Position numbers and translations under genes: made by a program
Shown: one piece after another, positions 40,480-51,300 of the stretch
Numbering within the stretch: position 1 is the first letter of the stretch
Layout: each line of letters begins with the position of its first letter
Source: Phytoseiulus persimilis
Taxonomy: Eukaryota > Arthropoda > Arachnida > Mesostigmata > Phytoseiidae
Direction of reading: 5' to 3'
Length of the DNA: 64,000 nucleotides
Assembly: GCA_037576195.1 (NCBI GenBank)
Contig: CM075101.1
Location: forward strand, 11,284,001 to 11,348,000
The notes under the pieces: generated by a model
What the model saw: only the letters and a program-made list of their open reading frames with translations
What the model was told of the DNA's origin: nothing
The model's database searches: none

Positions 40480-43300
40480 TCTTCCCCATTCAGTGTGTTT
40501 TACACTCGGAGCTCGAAGGAGAGCTCCATGAAATCAACGGGGGACACTGGAGTGAAGGGAGAAATGAGAGAAGAATGAATCGTATGATTCGGAAGGCGAA
40601 TCCCCGGTTGTCCTGTTCTTGTTGGGCCAGGGTTGTTCATCCCGCTCGCGACTCCTGGGAGTCGGATAGAGTCATTGGGGCAGAAAACCCGATTTAGTTG
40701 GAGAGCTCCTAGCGGATACTGCTGAAGGATGAATTCACCACGAACTCAATGCAGATTCTGCGGCAGCGAATTGCTCGGGCGGATAATCGCCAGTGGATAC
40801 ACTTTCGAGAGGGGACCAGCTTTCCACCCTCCGTTCCTTCCCTCCCGGACTCTCTCCCGCACCCCTGCCTGCCACTACACCTTGCCGCCAGCACAATGAC
40901 TGGGCGAGGAATGTATTATTATAATGGAAGCACTCGCGGCGAGATGCGAAACATGTCACGTGAGAGAAGGAACTTGGGGAACCTACAAACAGAGAGCCCC
41001 GTGAAACTTTAAACGGCGGAGATTTGAGCCGGAGACTATCAGGCGCAGAGCTGGCTCTCCGCATTTACTGTACAGCCTCCCGGAAAATGGCCATTCTGTC
41101 GGAACCAGCGGAAATACTGCCGTTCCCAGCTCCGCAAGCTCTCGTATACAGTGTCGTACAGTGTACTCGGAACGTCTTCGCCCAGGTCGAAGGCGTCCAA
41201 CGCAGTTCTGAGTTTCTACAACGTTTTCTCAACGTTCAACATTCGCAAGAAGCCCGGTTGAAATGCGGCTGACGGAGTCGTGTTTCAGAACTCATGGAGC
41301 CACATCGTTGTTTCTCGGCTTCGACAGCGGCGCGCACGCGACAGAGGGCGTCGTCAGGAGCTAATGTTATTCATTGGCAGAACCAGCCGACGTGGCCGCA
41401 CTGTAGAGTTGGCAGTCGGTCCAGTTGCGCAGAGGACAAATTCTCGTCGTGTTCCTTGTTTGAGCTTCTTCTCCTCCTGACTGACGACGGAGGTACGCTC
41501 GCCAGGATGTGTATCCAACTGAGCCTGAAGGTGTGAAGATACGAAGCCCGCTGTCTGCCGGCCTGCTTGCCTGCTGCCTGCCGGAGATAGCATTCAGGAG
41601 GATGGTTCCTCCAAGGAGACACCGGAGCAAGCACGCTCGCACGTGCAGCGGATTACCTTCAAACGACGCTCGGAGATTAGCCACTATGAAATGAGAGACC
41701 GCCCGAATCATCAAGAAACAACTCTGCATCGTCTCCAGGCCATGACTAGACTCCGGAGCTTTGTTCTGAAGTGTGAACCGCCTGCCAGGAATATTTTTTG
41801 CCGATTCAAACGGCTTCAGATCGCCTCACCGTGTCCGGGATGAACTCGATGAATTAACGAAATGTGCGGGAAAACAGGGAAAGCGAGACGAGGAAGGGGG
41901 AAGTAGAAGATTGCAGCCCGTGGACAGACAGACGGACAGACACCTACGGAACAGTGCACAAAACAAAGAAACAAGTCCAGCGACATCCATCCCGGCAGTC
42001 AGTCAGTCAAAGAAAGGGGCGGATGATCCTCGTCGTGAAGAACAATTTCTGCCAGAGCTGGAGCCGGTGAAGAAACTTTTGACGCCGACCCGTTGACGGA
42101 GCCTCTCTCGGCTGCTGAGTAGCAATCCGCCAGACGTCAATTCGGTTGTTCGTCACTCGATTTTTTTTTAATTTTTTTCTTTCAACCGATCCGTTTCGTA
42201 CCCGGCTACCGGTGCTACCGTTCTGACCCATTCTTCATTTAGCGGAAGCGTCAAAGAAAGAAGCAGGCCGGAGACGAACGGAATGAACACATCGAGTTCA
42301 AACACCGCTCGTCAAGACCACACGAAGCAATCGGAAGGAGCCTTCGAAACAGAGAGCCGGAGAAACCGATGTACTGCAAGACGCTCATTCCGACCGATCG
42401 TCAGGCACCAACCCCGGTAGTTCAAACCCCTCCTGGCTGAATCGGGGAGCGGTTGTCAGGAGTCTCCACTTCTGACTTTCCGCGTCGCGGCTACGTTTTC
42501 ACGGAGGAAACTAGCTCGAGTTGTGTGTCAGAGGGATGTGTTCCACTTCGGCTCGTCATCACCTCGTCGCAGTCACCGTCAGTATGAAGAGGAGGAGAGT
42601 ATCCGGATAGCCATAGTCAGACTCCATCGATTAGCCGACAGTTGAGCTTCCTCAGTGACAGATTGATTGACTCGGAGGGCCTTTGCCAGGCGTTGATGAG
42701 TCGACTCAGGAATGCCAGTTCACTAGCGGACACTCCTGTGAGACCGCGAGAAGACGACACTCTTGTTTTGAATACGACACCGCAGTGTCTGCACCCAAGC
42801 GAACCCTGGAGTGGCTCCATATGACTTGACCCGACTCGAGTCGCTGCGCGGGAACACCACTCCATTGTCACACGCAGCCTTCCAAATCACTTCTCAAGTT
42901 TTGTCCTCAAAAAAAGAACAACAATGGAGGTGACACAACACAATGTTTGCAGAGAAGGCATTCCCTCGGCGTGGGTGGCAGTCGAGCTTCTCGGCGAGAC
43001 CTTCGCCAGACCCTCGTGTATGTTTCCTGCCACCGAACTTGGAGGAACGTTCCGCGTTTTGCGCAGATTCTCTCCTGCTATTCGGGGAATGCGACGCGAA
43101 CGGAGCCAGAAGCGTGTTCACAGATTCAAGTGGACTCGCTGACGAATGCAACGACCGCGAGCAGAAACTCGGAACCAGCTCCACAGCATCGTTTGTCCAA
43201 GTGATTTGTGGAGTGACAACATCTCCAAAAAACAAATGGCTTCTCTTTCGAGCTAATTTTCTAATTTGCAACCCGCCGAAGATCCGGTACGAGGTGTCGA
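40480..43300. other. Stretch without a supported gene
   Basis: Moderately long frames overlap in pairs (40227-40697 plus; 41064-40735 minus; 41729-41367 minus; 42943-43560 plus with 43271-42894 minus). None gives a domain that I recognise or a set of matching splice sites. A T-rich tract lies at 42160-42181. Confidence 0.3.
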
Positions 43301-43498
43301 GTTACAACAACGACCGAGACCATGGGTTATTAGCAGCTGCGAGCTCAATCCGGAGCACTCTTCGATTCTGCGCCCTCTCCCAAGTCGTAAACACATCAAG
43401 TTCGGGAATCGTCATTCTGGGCGTTTTGGAACCCTTTCGGTTCCCCTGGCGACCCGATCTGTGCCGCTGTTGGTGCTCTCGCTTCGGGGGTGATGCCT

Positions 43499-44245
43499 TC
43501 ATGCTGGTTTCCGTCGAGCCCCAGTGGATTTCTTGGCCAGGTCGCTCATCTCTCCGCTGATGATTTGGAGGATATCTACATCTAGTTGGCACGCGAAGAT
43601 TCCCATAGCTTTCATCCGAAAGCGTGACGTACTCAAGGGCGTACCCAGCTTTTGTTTTTTTGAGGGGGCAATGAACGCGAGGGTGATGACGATGATCATG
43701 ATCATCTTCGTCACGAGCTTTCCATGACGCAATCAACGTAGTTTCCAAATACGTGAGAATGTTTCTGACAAGACTGAGCCTTCGCGGAGTGTTTTCATCG
43801 TGACAAGTAGAATATAATTCACCCTTCGCAGCATGATGAGGAGTTTTGCGGAGACCACACCATCACTCGGCTGTGCTCTTGTTGCGCAGCGCCGTTCGAA
43901 GGCAACTCGAACGCGGACTACGGAATCCGACTCAAAACTCGAATCATTAGATAGAATTCTGCTGTCCTCGGATTCGCTCCAGCCCTCGTTAATGGACACG
44001 GCGACCTGATGAAGTACCGCCGAGGCACTGTTTCGCATTCTCTTGTCTCACTCCGCTCGTTGTTTATACATCCTTAATTTGTCCTGGCTTGCAGTGGTAT
44101 GGCATCGGACGCGAATGAAGATAACACCCACTAGCGTATCGGACGAGCCGAGCATCTTCGGCTGGACCGGAGCCAAATGCTGAATTTGGAACGTCCGGAG
44201 CGTTTTAAATCGGAATCGATGTCGTTTCGCGATGAGCATTTGCAA
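43499..44245 (-). pseudogene. One frame broken only by two TGA codons; decayed or mis-split gene
   Basis: Three successive open segments (44245-44051, 44047-43736 and 43732-43499) lie in one frame and are separated by single TGA codons at 44050-44048 and 43735-43733. Each has coding-like codons: KRHRFRFKTLRTFQIQHLAP in the first, MRNSASAVLHQVAVSINEGW in the second, and MGIFACQLDVDILQIISGEM in the third. The third also has a hydrophobic run (MIMIIVITLAFIAP). The frame is open upstream of 44245 too. Possible readings are an ageing pseudogene, two introns that I failed to place, or chance. No SECIS-like evidence was examined, and no family is recognised. Confidence 0.3.
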
Positions 44246-45138
44246 TGATAAGGGATAACTGCTGCTGTGTTCATTCCTCCCTCCTCGACAAACTTGCCAC
44301 GGATGTTTTTTTTTTGTTGCAGTTGCCGCAGCTGCCCGAAGGCCCAGGGGTGTTTATTATTTGGAACTCTTCGCCGAAAGGCGTGAGGCGCCGCTAGATA
44401 ATCAGAGAATAAAAATCGTCATACACACCACAACAGACGACTGCCGCACCTCCACAACAGTCGATTGACGCCCGCTTAGGCACTGTTCGCACGAACTGAA
44501 CGGTTTCAATCAAACAGGTCGCGAAACCCGGCTCGGGGGAACTGGAGATTCGAGTTGGACCAGCATGTCGCGCAACTCGGAAACGGCCCATGCCTCGATC
44601 ATGCGGAAGCGGGAGCGGCCACTCCAAATCAACGTATCAAACCTCGGGCTGCGGTTCGATTTTCGGTGTCGGATGACCTACGTCGGGTCGAATCGAGTTC
44701 CACGAGCTCGGCCCCTGGCTAATGAGCAATCGAAAACTTGAAGGATTCAGCTGCTCAATCGTGCTCTGGTCTTCCACCCGCGCTAGAGGAACCACCATCA
44801 CCAACATCATTGTGTCTTATCATTACCGACATCGCTTTTATCATCGACCTCATCATCAGCGACAACGTTCACAGCAGCAGAAATTTTTGAAATTCCATGT
44901 CCGACGATGACTGTGCGTTGCCGTTGTTGATGATGGTGTGCGTTGTCTTTGACGCGCGCATTGGTGCTCCGTTTATTGTTCGATTCGATGAGGAATCTTC
45001 TTGAACAGCATACCTCTGTATGCCCGATGTCGACGACGCCAACAACGAGCAGAAAAACGAAGACGGCTGCCGCTCGAGCGGCTCGAGAGGTGAGACGTGT
45101 CGCGTAGACTGCTTTCGAACTTACCTACATCGATTCCG
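44246..45138. other. Stretch without a supported gene
   Basis: Poly-T (44305-44314) and CAT/CATCA-rich stretches (about 44800-44870) are the visible features. A minus frame at 44627-44394 is short and Cys-rich but has no recognisable product. Confidence 0.35.
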
Positions 45139-45327
45139 ATGATCGACACCTCGTCGAATCCACTGATAATGGATGAGCTCGACTTTGGTGTCGCTGTTTT
45201 AGTTGTCGCGGCAGCTGCCGCCGCTGTTTGTTGCTACATTACGACATCGAAGGCGGTGACGCCGACGCCAAACGAACATTACAAACAGTTGAAACTCACG
45301 CCGCTTGGCTCTCTGCTGGTCCCCTGA
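45139..45327 (+). CDS. Possible 62-residue membrane micro-protein
   Basis: From ATG at 45139 a short frame reads MIDTSSNPLIMDELDFGVAV and continues through an Ala/Val-rich hydrophobic helix ending VCCYITTSK. A polar tail (PTPNEHYKQLKLTP) and a stop follow. The codon pattern is coding-like, but a GC-rich GTCGCGGCAGCTGCCGCCGCTG run could produce such a helix by chance. It is too short to be sure. Confidence 0.2.
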   Translation: MIDTSSNPLIMDELDFGVAVLVVAAAAAAVCCYITTSKAVTPTPNEHYKQLKLTPLGSLLVP

Positions 45328-45885
45328 ATGATTGCTTTTAGTCGATGACACGGCTTTTGTGATCATCGTGTTTTGAATTTTTCTTTTTTCACGCGGAATT
45401 CACTTGCTTTTCTTCCCCGCCAGGTCCTCTCAGAGGGGGAGAGTTCGAGTTCTGCGCACCAGATACGCAGCGAACACTGGGTACATCTCTCAGAACGTTG
45501 ATTCAACAAATCATGTCGCATCTATTACAACCGAGGAGGCAACCGAACGTAGTCCTGCTCTATGGGAATCGCCGTGGTTGCGCTCAACCTGTTCCCCGGT
45601 TACTTTTCCCCAATAATTCAATCACGGGGAACGGCATTCCATGGAGGAATCCTCATGGAGCTCCCGTGCCCTCTTCGCCATCCCACGGAGTTTTTCTGTC
45701 GTCGTTGGGAATGGAATTCACGACGCAGGCTGCCCCATCATCGCAGCGACCGCAACGCCTAACGACACGATTCACGTTTGCTCTGCGTAGGGCACGCTCG
45801 AGCTTATGCTTCTGCTAAGATACATCTGTGTGAGTGTTGCATGCGTCTCGGGGCACGAGTTACAATTATCCTTGTACTGCTGCTA

Positions 45886-46124
45886 TCAGATGGTCCCCTG
45901 AGTGTTCGGAGTTAACATGGAATTAAGTGTAGCTGCTGCAGCCGAGCACCCAAGGTATCGAATTTCGTCGGTGCTCTTTCGAGGGAGCGCGGACAACGAC
46001 AAACCCCCGAGACAAGATTGGATTTCCCCGTTGAAGTCCTCCTCGTCCTCTTGGTCTTGCTTCTCGTCATCGTCGTCATCATCGCTGCTTTCGTTGTTGT
46101 TGGAGTCCTCGTCGTCGTTGAAAG
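45886..46124 (-). CDS. Terminal exon encoding an acidic C-terminus
   Basis: A pyrimidine-rich acceptor (GTCCTTTCGAAG) precedes 46124. The frame then reads FNDDEDSNNNESSDDDDDDE, continues acidic, and ends with a more ordered stretch (LGGLSLSALPRKSTDEIRYL, then LNSMLTPNTQ) and TGA at 45888-45886. An Asp/Glu run in frame with good codons on both sides is strong evidence of coding and strand. It is probably the last exon of a minus gene whose earlier exons may be 46601-46278 and 46950-46863. The gene could be a transcriptional regulator, but I recognise no domain. Confidence 0.5.
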
Positions 46125-46277
46125 CTTCGAAAGGACCGAACCCGAAAGATAAGCATGGGACATGGATGGTTGTTACATATTTTACAACTGCCTCCCTCGC
46201 TCCCCAGCAGGAGCCGATAAGCGAAGAGTCCTGACATTAGTCTAGACTAGAGAACACTTCCTGAAATTCTGACTCGC

Positions 46278-46601
46278 TCAATGGGTTGCAGGAGCGAATC
46301 GCGGGTTCGGACGAATCGCCGGGATATATAGATGGGATACACTTGTGTGGTGGTGACGAGTCCCGGAGAACACACTCGATCCTGCGAGGACCTTGATGTC
46401 GGTCAATTGCGACGGAGGTCCATCGGACTCCATAGTGAATGAGTTGAGTGAGGAAAACAGATGAGCCTCCGATCGGGAATCAGTAAACGAAGATCGAAAA
46501 CTTCTCCTCGAGCGGTTTTGATCGAAACGCGGAACTTCCAGGTCGCTTCTCGTAGATATAGTGAACCACAGCTGCGTGAGTTTGGCTCTCGGCGTTGTCA
46601 T
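46278..46601 (-). CDS. Possible exon, Ser/Arg-rich, function unknown
   Basis: From ATG at 46601 the frame reads MTTPRAKLTQLWFTISTRSD, then RSRRSFRSSFTDSRSEAHLF and PSQLTDIKVLAG before the quality drops. It lies in the right order to be upstream of the acidic terminal exon on the same strand. No in-phase donor was settled. Confidence 0.3.
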   Translation of the reverse strand: MTTPRAKLTQLWFTISTRSDLEVPRFDQNRSRRSFRSSFTDSRSEAHLFSSLNSFTMESDGPPSQLTDIKVLAGSSVFSGTRHHHTSVSHLYIPAIRPNPRFAPATH

Positions 46602-46862
46602 CGCTCTCTCAGATGGTTCCCGGAGTCGAAAGTCGAAACCTCTGCAATTGGACCGTCGGGCCTGAAGCTAAAAGCACAGCATGAAATCCGACCTTGTTGA
46701 ATAGATTTTCACTCCCATCGAGTGAGTCGCAGGGTGAGCCAGAGACATTAAGGTTGTTTTAAAATCCAATTCTCTGCCCATCTAAGAGCTGGAACGTGCT
46801 GTTGGTCGTCACGAGAGGTTGCCCTGGTGTCAACAGCTCCTCCCGGCTGCCTAACCCCTCAC

Positions 46863-46950
46863 CTATCACCATCCGTCCGATCCATTCATCAGCCCATAAA
46901 CTCATCAAGCCCTTCATCGAATCATAGACCCATCTCACCGATGCGTCCAT
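46863..46950 (-). CDS. Possible first coding exon of the same minus gene
   Basis: ATG at 46950 lies in a good context (GAGGCGATGG) and is followed by 29 codons (MDASVRWVYDSMKGLMSLWA and on to GRMVIG). A near-perfect donor follows (GATAG/GTGAGG at 46862). The peptide is an amphipathic helix rich in Trp and Met. The exon ends in phase 1. The frame is open a further ten codons upstream, to a TTG after an in-frame TGA. Confidence 0.38.
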
Positions 46951-47582
46951 CGCCTCTCGAAGACCCACGAAGGAGAGCAATCAGATTACTCCTTGGTGGT
47001 CGCAGTTACTTTTTGGTGTGAGGTGACGCAGCAGCAGCAGAGGTGATTAAATGACAGAACGTGTTCCGACATGCCCTAGGCGCTCATTTCTCGGAGAGGG
47101 ATAGGGACACTGAGCGGACGGCGTTAGTTCTGTGTTCTCCTCCGATTCTCAGGAGGAGTCTGTCGCTCCGGTGCCGTACTGAGCTCCTTGATGCTCCGAG
47201 GGCTCGCGTTCACCGCGTCCCAATGTCGGCCTCACGGTACAGATATGCATGCTCGCAATATGGGGCTCCGGGAGCAGTTGCGCTCCGCACGAGTTCAGTC
47301 GAGCTGCTCGGCAGATAGGTAAACGACGTCTCGCATCGCTGCTGGGGACCGAGCGGGGGCAACGCCGGCGGCCGGAGCGGCAAAGAGGCCGCCGAACTTG
47401 TCGAAGATACAACGACAAATGCGTTCTCAATTAGCCTTACTCAGTTCTGTCTGGCGCGCACAAATTACAGCGATCGCGAAGGTGGACGGCAAAACAGGCA
47501 TGTGCGCATGATGGAGCGCGGGCAGAAGAAGACGAAGCGTCTTATCGCCCGTGGGAGGCATTACATGAATTTGTCCGCTCAC
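46951..47582. other. Stretch without a supported gene
   Basis: A GCAGCAGCAGCAG run lies at 47028-47041. Short frames lie on both strands, none with a recognisable domain. This may include the promoter of the minus gene that begins at 46950, but no TATA box was found. Confidence 0.3.
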
Positions 47583-47686
47583 CGTTATGTTGTTTTTCGA
47601 TTGACCCGGTATCAGCCCGCTCTCGGTCGCGTTTGAGGTCGTGATGGCATCGCCGGACCTTGTCGCGGTCCGATAAGGAGCCAATC
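47583..47686 (-). CDS. Possible exon ending at a GTGAGC donor
   Basis: The frame SLSDRDKVRRCHHDLKRDRE continues to SIEKQHN and meets a good donor (AACG/GTGAGC at 47582). It is basic and hydrophilic. The upstream boundary is not clear, and other frames of the same stretch are also open. Confidence 0.22.
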
Positions 47687-48059
47687 CGCGGAGGCGAGCG
47701 GCCGCTCACTCAAAAGTCCATCTGTCTCTTTCTGCTCCTCTCTGTAAACAGACAGAATCAGTGAAACCGGGACATTCTTTGGATATTCCTTGTTCCCGTT
47801 GAGCAAGCCGGAGCGATTCGCCGCTCTCGTTCTTGAAGTCGAACATTTAGCCCTCCTAGTTACATCTGATTAGTACTGATTGCGAGTTCGGCTATCTTAA
47901 CTGCCCTGAGCATTCGCCCCCGACCCGAGGAGAGACCTCCTCTGGGCGAACGCGTGTAGATACAGCAATTTGTCTGAAAAAAAAAGAGTATTTCTGCTCC
48001 TCATCTCCTCTAGCTGTAGTTTGACGGGGAAAGAGACACAGAAAATGTATTGGGAACCA

Positions 48060-48319
48060 TCACGAATTTCTCGAGGCTCTAGCGACGACGAAGGTTTCCT
48101 GGTGTGCGACGGTCGATTTCCATGGATCTGAAAATCGAACTGTCATTGCCGACATTCGGTCGCGCTGACGACGGAACGACTCCTCTGACTTTGGACTCTC
48201 GATCGGAGTCGACCCTGTCTCCCCGCCTGAAACCCTTCTCCGGGATTCAGTCTTCAGTGAGCCCAAAAAGGGAGAAAGGAGAAGCAGCGGTTCCCGTTCC
48301 AGCTACGGGCGTTCGTTGA
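48060..48319. other. Coding-like segment, strand unresolved
   Basis: The plus frame from ATG 48122 (MDLKIELSLPTFGRADDGTT and on to a stop near 48319) and the minus frame 48266-48060 (SEESFRRQRDRMSAMTVRFS) share codon register, and both look like protein. One is probably real and the other its antisense. The plus frame has a good Kozak ATG and a possible TTCA/GTGAGC donor; the minus frame ends in a stop. Confidence 0.3.
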
Positions 48320-48507
48320 GCCGATGCTTGCGTTTCCACCAATTTCCCTTCAACGTCCCGCTGGGGCGATGCCGTTTCCGGAGCACCTGGAACAGGGAAA
48401 CGGTATTTCGAACGATATCGACCCCGGCGCGAACCCCGCAGCGTCCGGAGCGAAAATTGAAGGGGGGAAAGGAGTCGTCGCGTTTCGCCATAGGAAACAT
48501 TCCCATT

Positions 48508-48543
48508 GAACAATTAGGAGCCCGATTGGCCTCCTAATTGTTC
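48508..48543. repeat. Perfect 13-bp inverted repeat (hairpin)
   Basis: GAACAATTAGGAG (48508-48520) and CTCCTAATTGTTC (48531-48543) are exact reverse complements separated by ten bases. The AT-rich stem stands out from its GC-rich surroundings. It could be a transcript hairpin, a tiny inverted-repeat element or a palindromic protein-binding site. Confidence 0.8.
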
Positions 48544-50238
48544 ACTCCCTCGTGAACACTCAAACACAGCCACGAGTCCCTCTTCAATCGCCCATGTCTG
48601 AGGACGTGCGTCCGGGATCCAGGTCGCACGCGAGCGGCTGTGATCGAACGCCGACACTCTAACAAGGGCTTCTCGGCACGCGACCGGTCGAAAGCCTCGA
48701 TGCTCTTCTAGTCCGGATGAAACCCGACTCCTGAACATCTATGTACAACGGGAACGATGACACCTTACTTCCCCCCCGAAGGAGGTGGGAAACGTCCTGC
48801 TTGACTAATGATGCCCGCTCCTCATCCCCCTGGGAAACGAGTCCGCATCATTTTGACGTACAGAACTTTCAGAAAACATTGCCACTGCTGCTCGCATATT
48901 CTCACCTCTCTTCGCGCGCGCGACTTTTTCGCAACGCTCGATCGTCAGTCGTCGATCTCGTCATCCTCCTGTTCGCCCTTCTGTTCAACGCCTATTAATC
49001 GGAATTACGGAATCAGAACATCGTTGATTACGGCTGTAATCCGCTCCATAAAATCTGTTAGGCCCTCTATCGGGACTCCCGGAACGCGTCAACGTGAGCG
49101 ACGTCCTTAATCAAACTTGACGCGCCTCGACATCGGCTGCGGGCCGATCCCTCACCTCAAAGCGATGTCTCCATTCAGTCGGAACAGTTTGGACACCTCT
49201 TTTCTCCATTCCAGCCGAGAGGAGAAACGGGATGGAAAAATAAACTAGCGACGACGCCAAGGACAACCACCGGGTGAGTCCATCATCAGCATAGAGCGTA
49301 TTGCGACGCGCGCGTGCGGTCAACTGCTGCCGTCGCACCGATGTTCCCGGCCATCGGGCAGAAGAGCGATGCCACGGACGACATCGGGAACGCGGTTGAG
49401 TTGAGCATTAGCCGAAGTATCGCAGTCTATCATTATTACCGCGGAGGCACACAGTCCGATGTGATGTTAAGATAGTTGCAGTTTCGGAAAGGGAGGAAGA
49501 AGGCTCCGATTGACCGCTCGCGTCGGATGTGTGTCATCCGATCGGCAGCCCGTGGCTTCTGTCGCAAAGGTTTCTCTTTCGGCAAATTTTCCCCATTAAT
49601 ATATGACAAACGCTCACCGTCGCGTCCCCTGTTCCGCAGTGAACGATCGGAGAAGGGTCCGGTCAGCCGGGACCGCGACGCGACGTTCCGCAGAGTTAGA
49701 AGAAGCTCGCGCGATTTGGATTTTCGCATCGGCGAGATAAATATGGAGATACGGTTCGACGAGTTATCGTGCGTGTCATCGTCGGTGCCTACCGCTGGCC
49801 GCCCGGTACCGGCGCATGCCGACGCACGCTCGCAGGCAAGCGGGCGGGTGGTCGGGCGGGCGGGCGGGCGCTCGGGCGCTCGAGCGCGGAATGATAATAT
49901 TTGAAATTCATATATCAGCATTATTATTTGTTCGGTGACCACCAAAGCAAGCCGAGCGATACCGGGTTGTCGCCGAGCTGGCCACTCGACGTCGCGCAGA
50001 GCTCCCGCTGAGGCTTCGCGAACCTGGCCGGCCGGCTCACTCGTTGGTGAACAACGTTGGTTCGCTTTCCTTTCCTCCGAAGACGGCGCGGCTGCTGCGG
50101 CGCGCGGAGCTCCGCTCGATTCTAGTGGCCAGCCATATTTGCTCAGTCGAGATCTTACCTGACGATAGCGAGCTCAAGCCGGCCATTAGCCCAGCGAGCC
50201 AGCGAAGATAGATACAACGAGCAAGCAAACTTGTCCAA
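48544..50238. other. Stretch without a supported gene, with a CG-rich island
   Basis: Opposed frames 49945-49436 (minus) and 49476-49904 (plus) overlap and are Arg-rich, which suggests composition rather than coding. A GGGCG tandem low-complexity run lies at 49840-49875. The CG-rich block could mark a promoter region. Confidence 0.3.
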
Positions 50239-50423
50239 TCAAAGTCCGCATCCGAGCGAGGGAGCTATACGGATGTTATCTGAAGTGCCTTCGGTAAAAG
50301 AAGAAAACTGAGCTCCCCCTGTGACCACAGTCGGTCTCATCCCTGTCAACTGGTCGGACAGAAGCTTGCCTTCCATTGGCATCCGCTCAGTTGACGTACT
50401 GCCATTTAGATACCTCGATGGGC
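50239..50423 (-). CDS. Terminal exon of a spliced minus-strand gene
   Basis: A textbook acceptor (CTCCTGGCTTCCCGTCAG) precedes 50423. The exon reads PSRYLNGSTSTERMPMEGKL, then LSDQLTGMRP and TVVTGGAQFSSF, and ends GCGL before TGA. It joins in phase 1 to the exon ending at 50511 across an 87-bp intron. The sequence is Ser/Thr/Gly-rich, probably a disordered C-terminus. If the previous exon were non-coding, an ATG inside this exon could start a 46-residue peptide. No family recognised. Confidence 0.5.
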
Positions 50424-50510
50424 CTGACGGGAAGCCAGGAGAGAACTTCAAGCAAGCTATTGAAAGCTCTGTTCGCTCGACGCTTGTGGTCCGTTGCTAA
50501 GAGAGCTTAC

Positions 50511-50567
50511 CTGGAGTCAGCTCGTGGCGTTCAGATTGAGTTTTCTTCTCCTGGGCCTCCTCATGCT
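50511..50567 (-). CDS. Exon upstream of 50423, charged segment
   Basis: The donor at its end is excellent (ACTCCAG/GTAAGC). The only frame open up to the donor reads EHEEAQEKKTQSERHELTP, and this frame also joins in phase to the next exon. An in-frame TGA lies about 55-60 bases upstream, so the exon must be short or the acceptor lies among several AG dinucleotides at 50540-50570. The exact 5' boundary is a guess. Confidence 0.4.
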
Positions 50568-50862
50568 CCCCTCTCGAGCTTCAAGGACCGCGGCAGCGAT
50601 CTCCACCTGCCCAGAGCTGATGCCGATGAGAATCTGCCCACCTGTCCTCTCTTGAGCTCTACCGCGCCCCCACCACTCCTGTCCTTCCACGACAGACTGA
50701 CGCTGAGAGGCAGGAAGAGTTTCGAGAACAGTCTCGAGTTACGTTCTAAGATATGAAAGTGGGATGTGAACGCCTACCGAGCGTTCAGGACTCGCAAAGC
50801 GGAACAATACGCGCCTTCTTCGCTTCATTACATCATCATTGATACGTCTTGCATAGATTGGC

Positions 50863-51300
50863 ATGGGTTATCTCGAAGCGCGTTATCTCTTCATAAGCCG
50901 AAACTCTGTCGCGCGAAGCCTTCCACTGCTGATCGATCACGTAATCGGTCGGGGCGTCATCAAAGCTATCCATTCGAATATCTGTCGGCAGCGATCAGGG
51001 CCGGGAATTCCGTACTGCGGCGAACTTCTGAACGAGCTCTCAACTTGTCCGGAGATTGTGATGATAGTGCTGTCTCAGGATGAAAGGACTGTTTCCCTGG
51101 CAAAGAGTTGCCCAACGGCCAGCTTCGGGACACGACGCAGAACGCTCCCCGTTCCCGCAGTGCCGAACTCCGATGAAGTTGGCGGGGAAGGAATTGACGG
51201 TAGCACACGAAGAAGGAACCGAAACTTGAGTGAGTTCCCATGGCTGCGCCGGTTCTCCTCGCTGGTTCAGTGCGCTGGACGACATCGGTCATGTCTGTGA
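50863..51300 (+). CDS. 145-codon open frame, function unknown
   Basis: From ATG at 50863 (GGCATGG) the frame reads MGYLEARYLFISRNSVARSL, then VIGRGVIKAIHSNICRQRSG and LNELSTCPEIVMIVLSQDER. The last ~50 residues are less convincing. Codon use looks coding. The opposite strand is also open in the same codon register (51285-51040), but its product looks less natural. It may be a single small gene or one exon. Confidence 0.33.
   Translation: MGYLEARYLFISRNSVARSLPLLIDHVIGRGVIKAIHSNICRQRSGPGIPYCGELLNELSTCPEIVMIVLSQDERTVSLAKSCPTASFGTRRRTLPVPAVPNSDEVGGEGIDGSTRRRNRNLSEFPWLRRFSSLVQCAGRHRSCL

Noticed and set aside
44027..44050. A 24-base GT...AG segment that would remove the in-frame TGA and keep frame; a similar 24-base segment exists at about 61391-61414.
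   Set aside because: Introns this short are not known in animals, and GT and AG dinucleotides are frequent enough for both to be coincidence.
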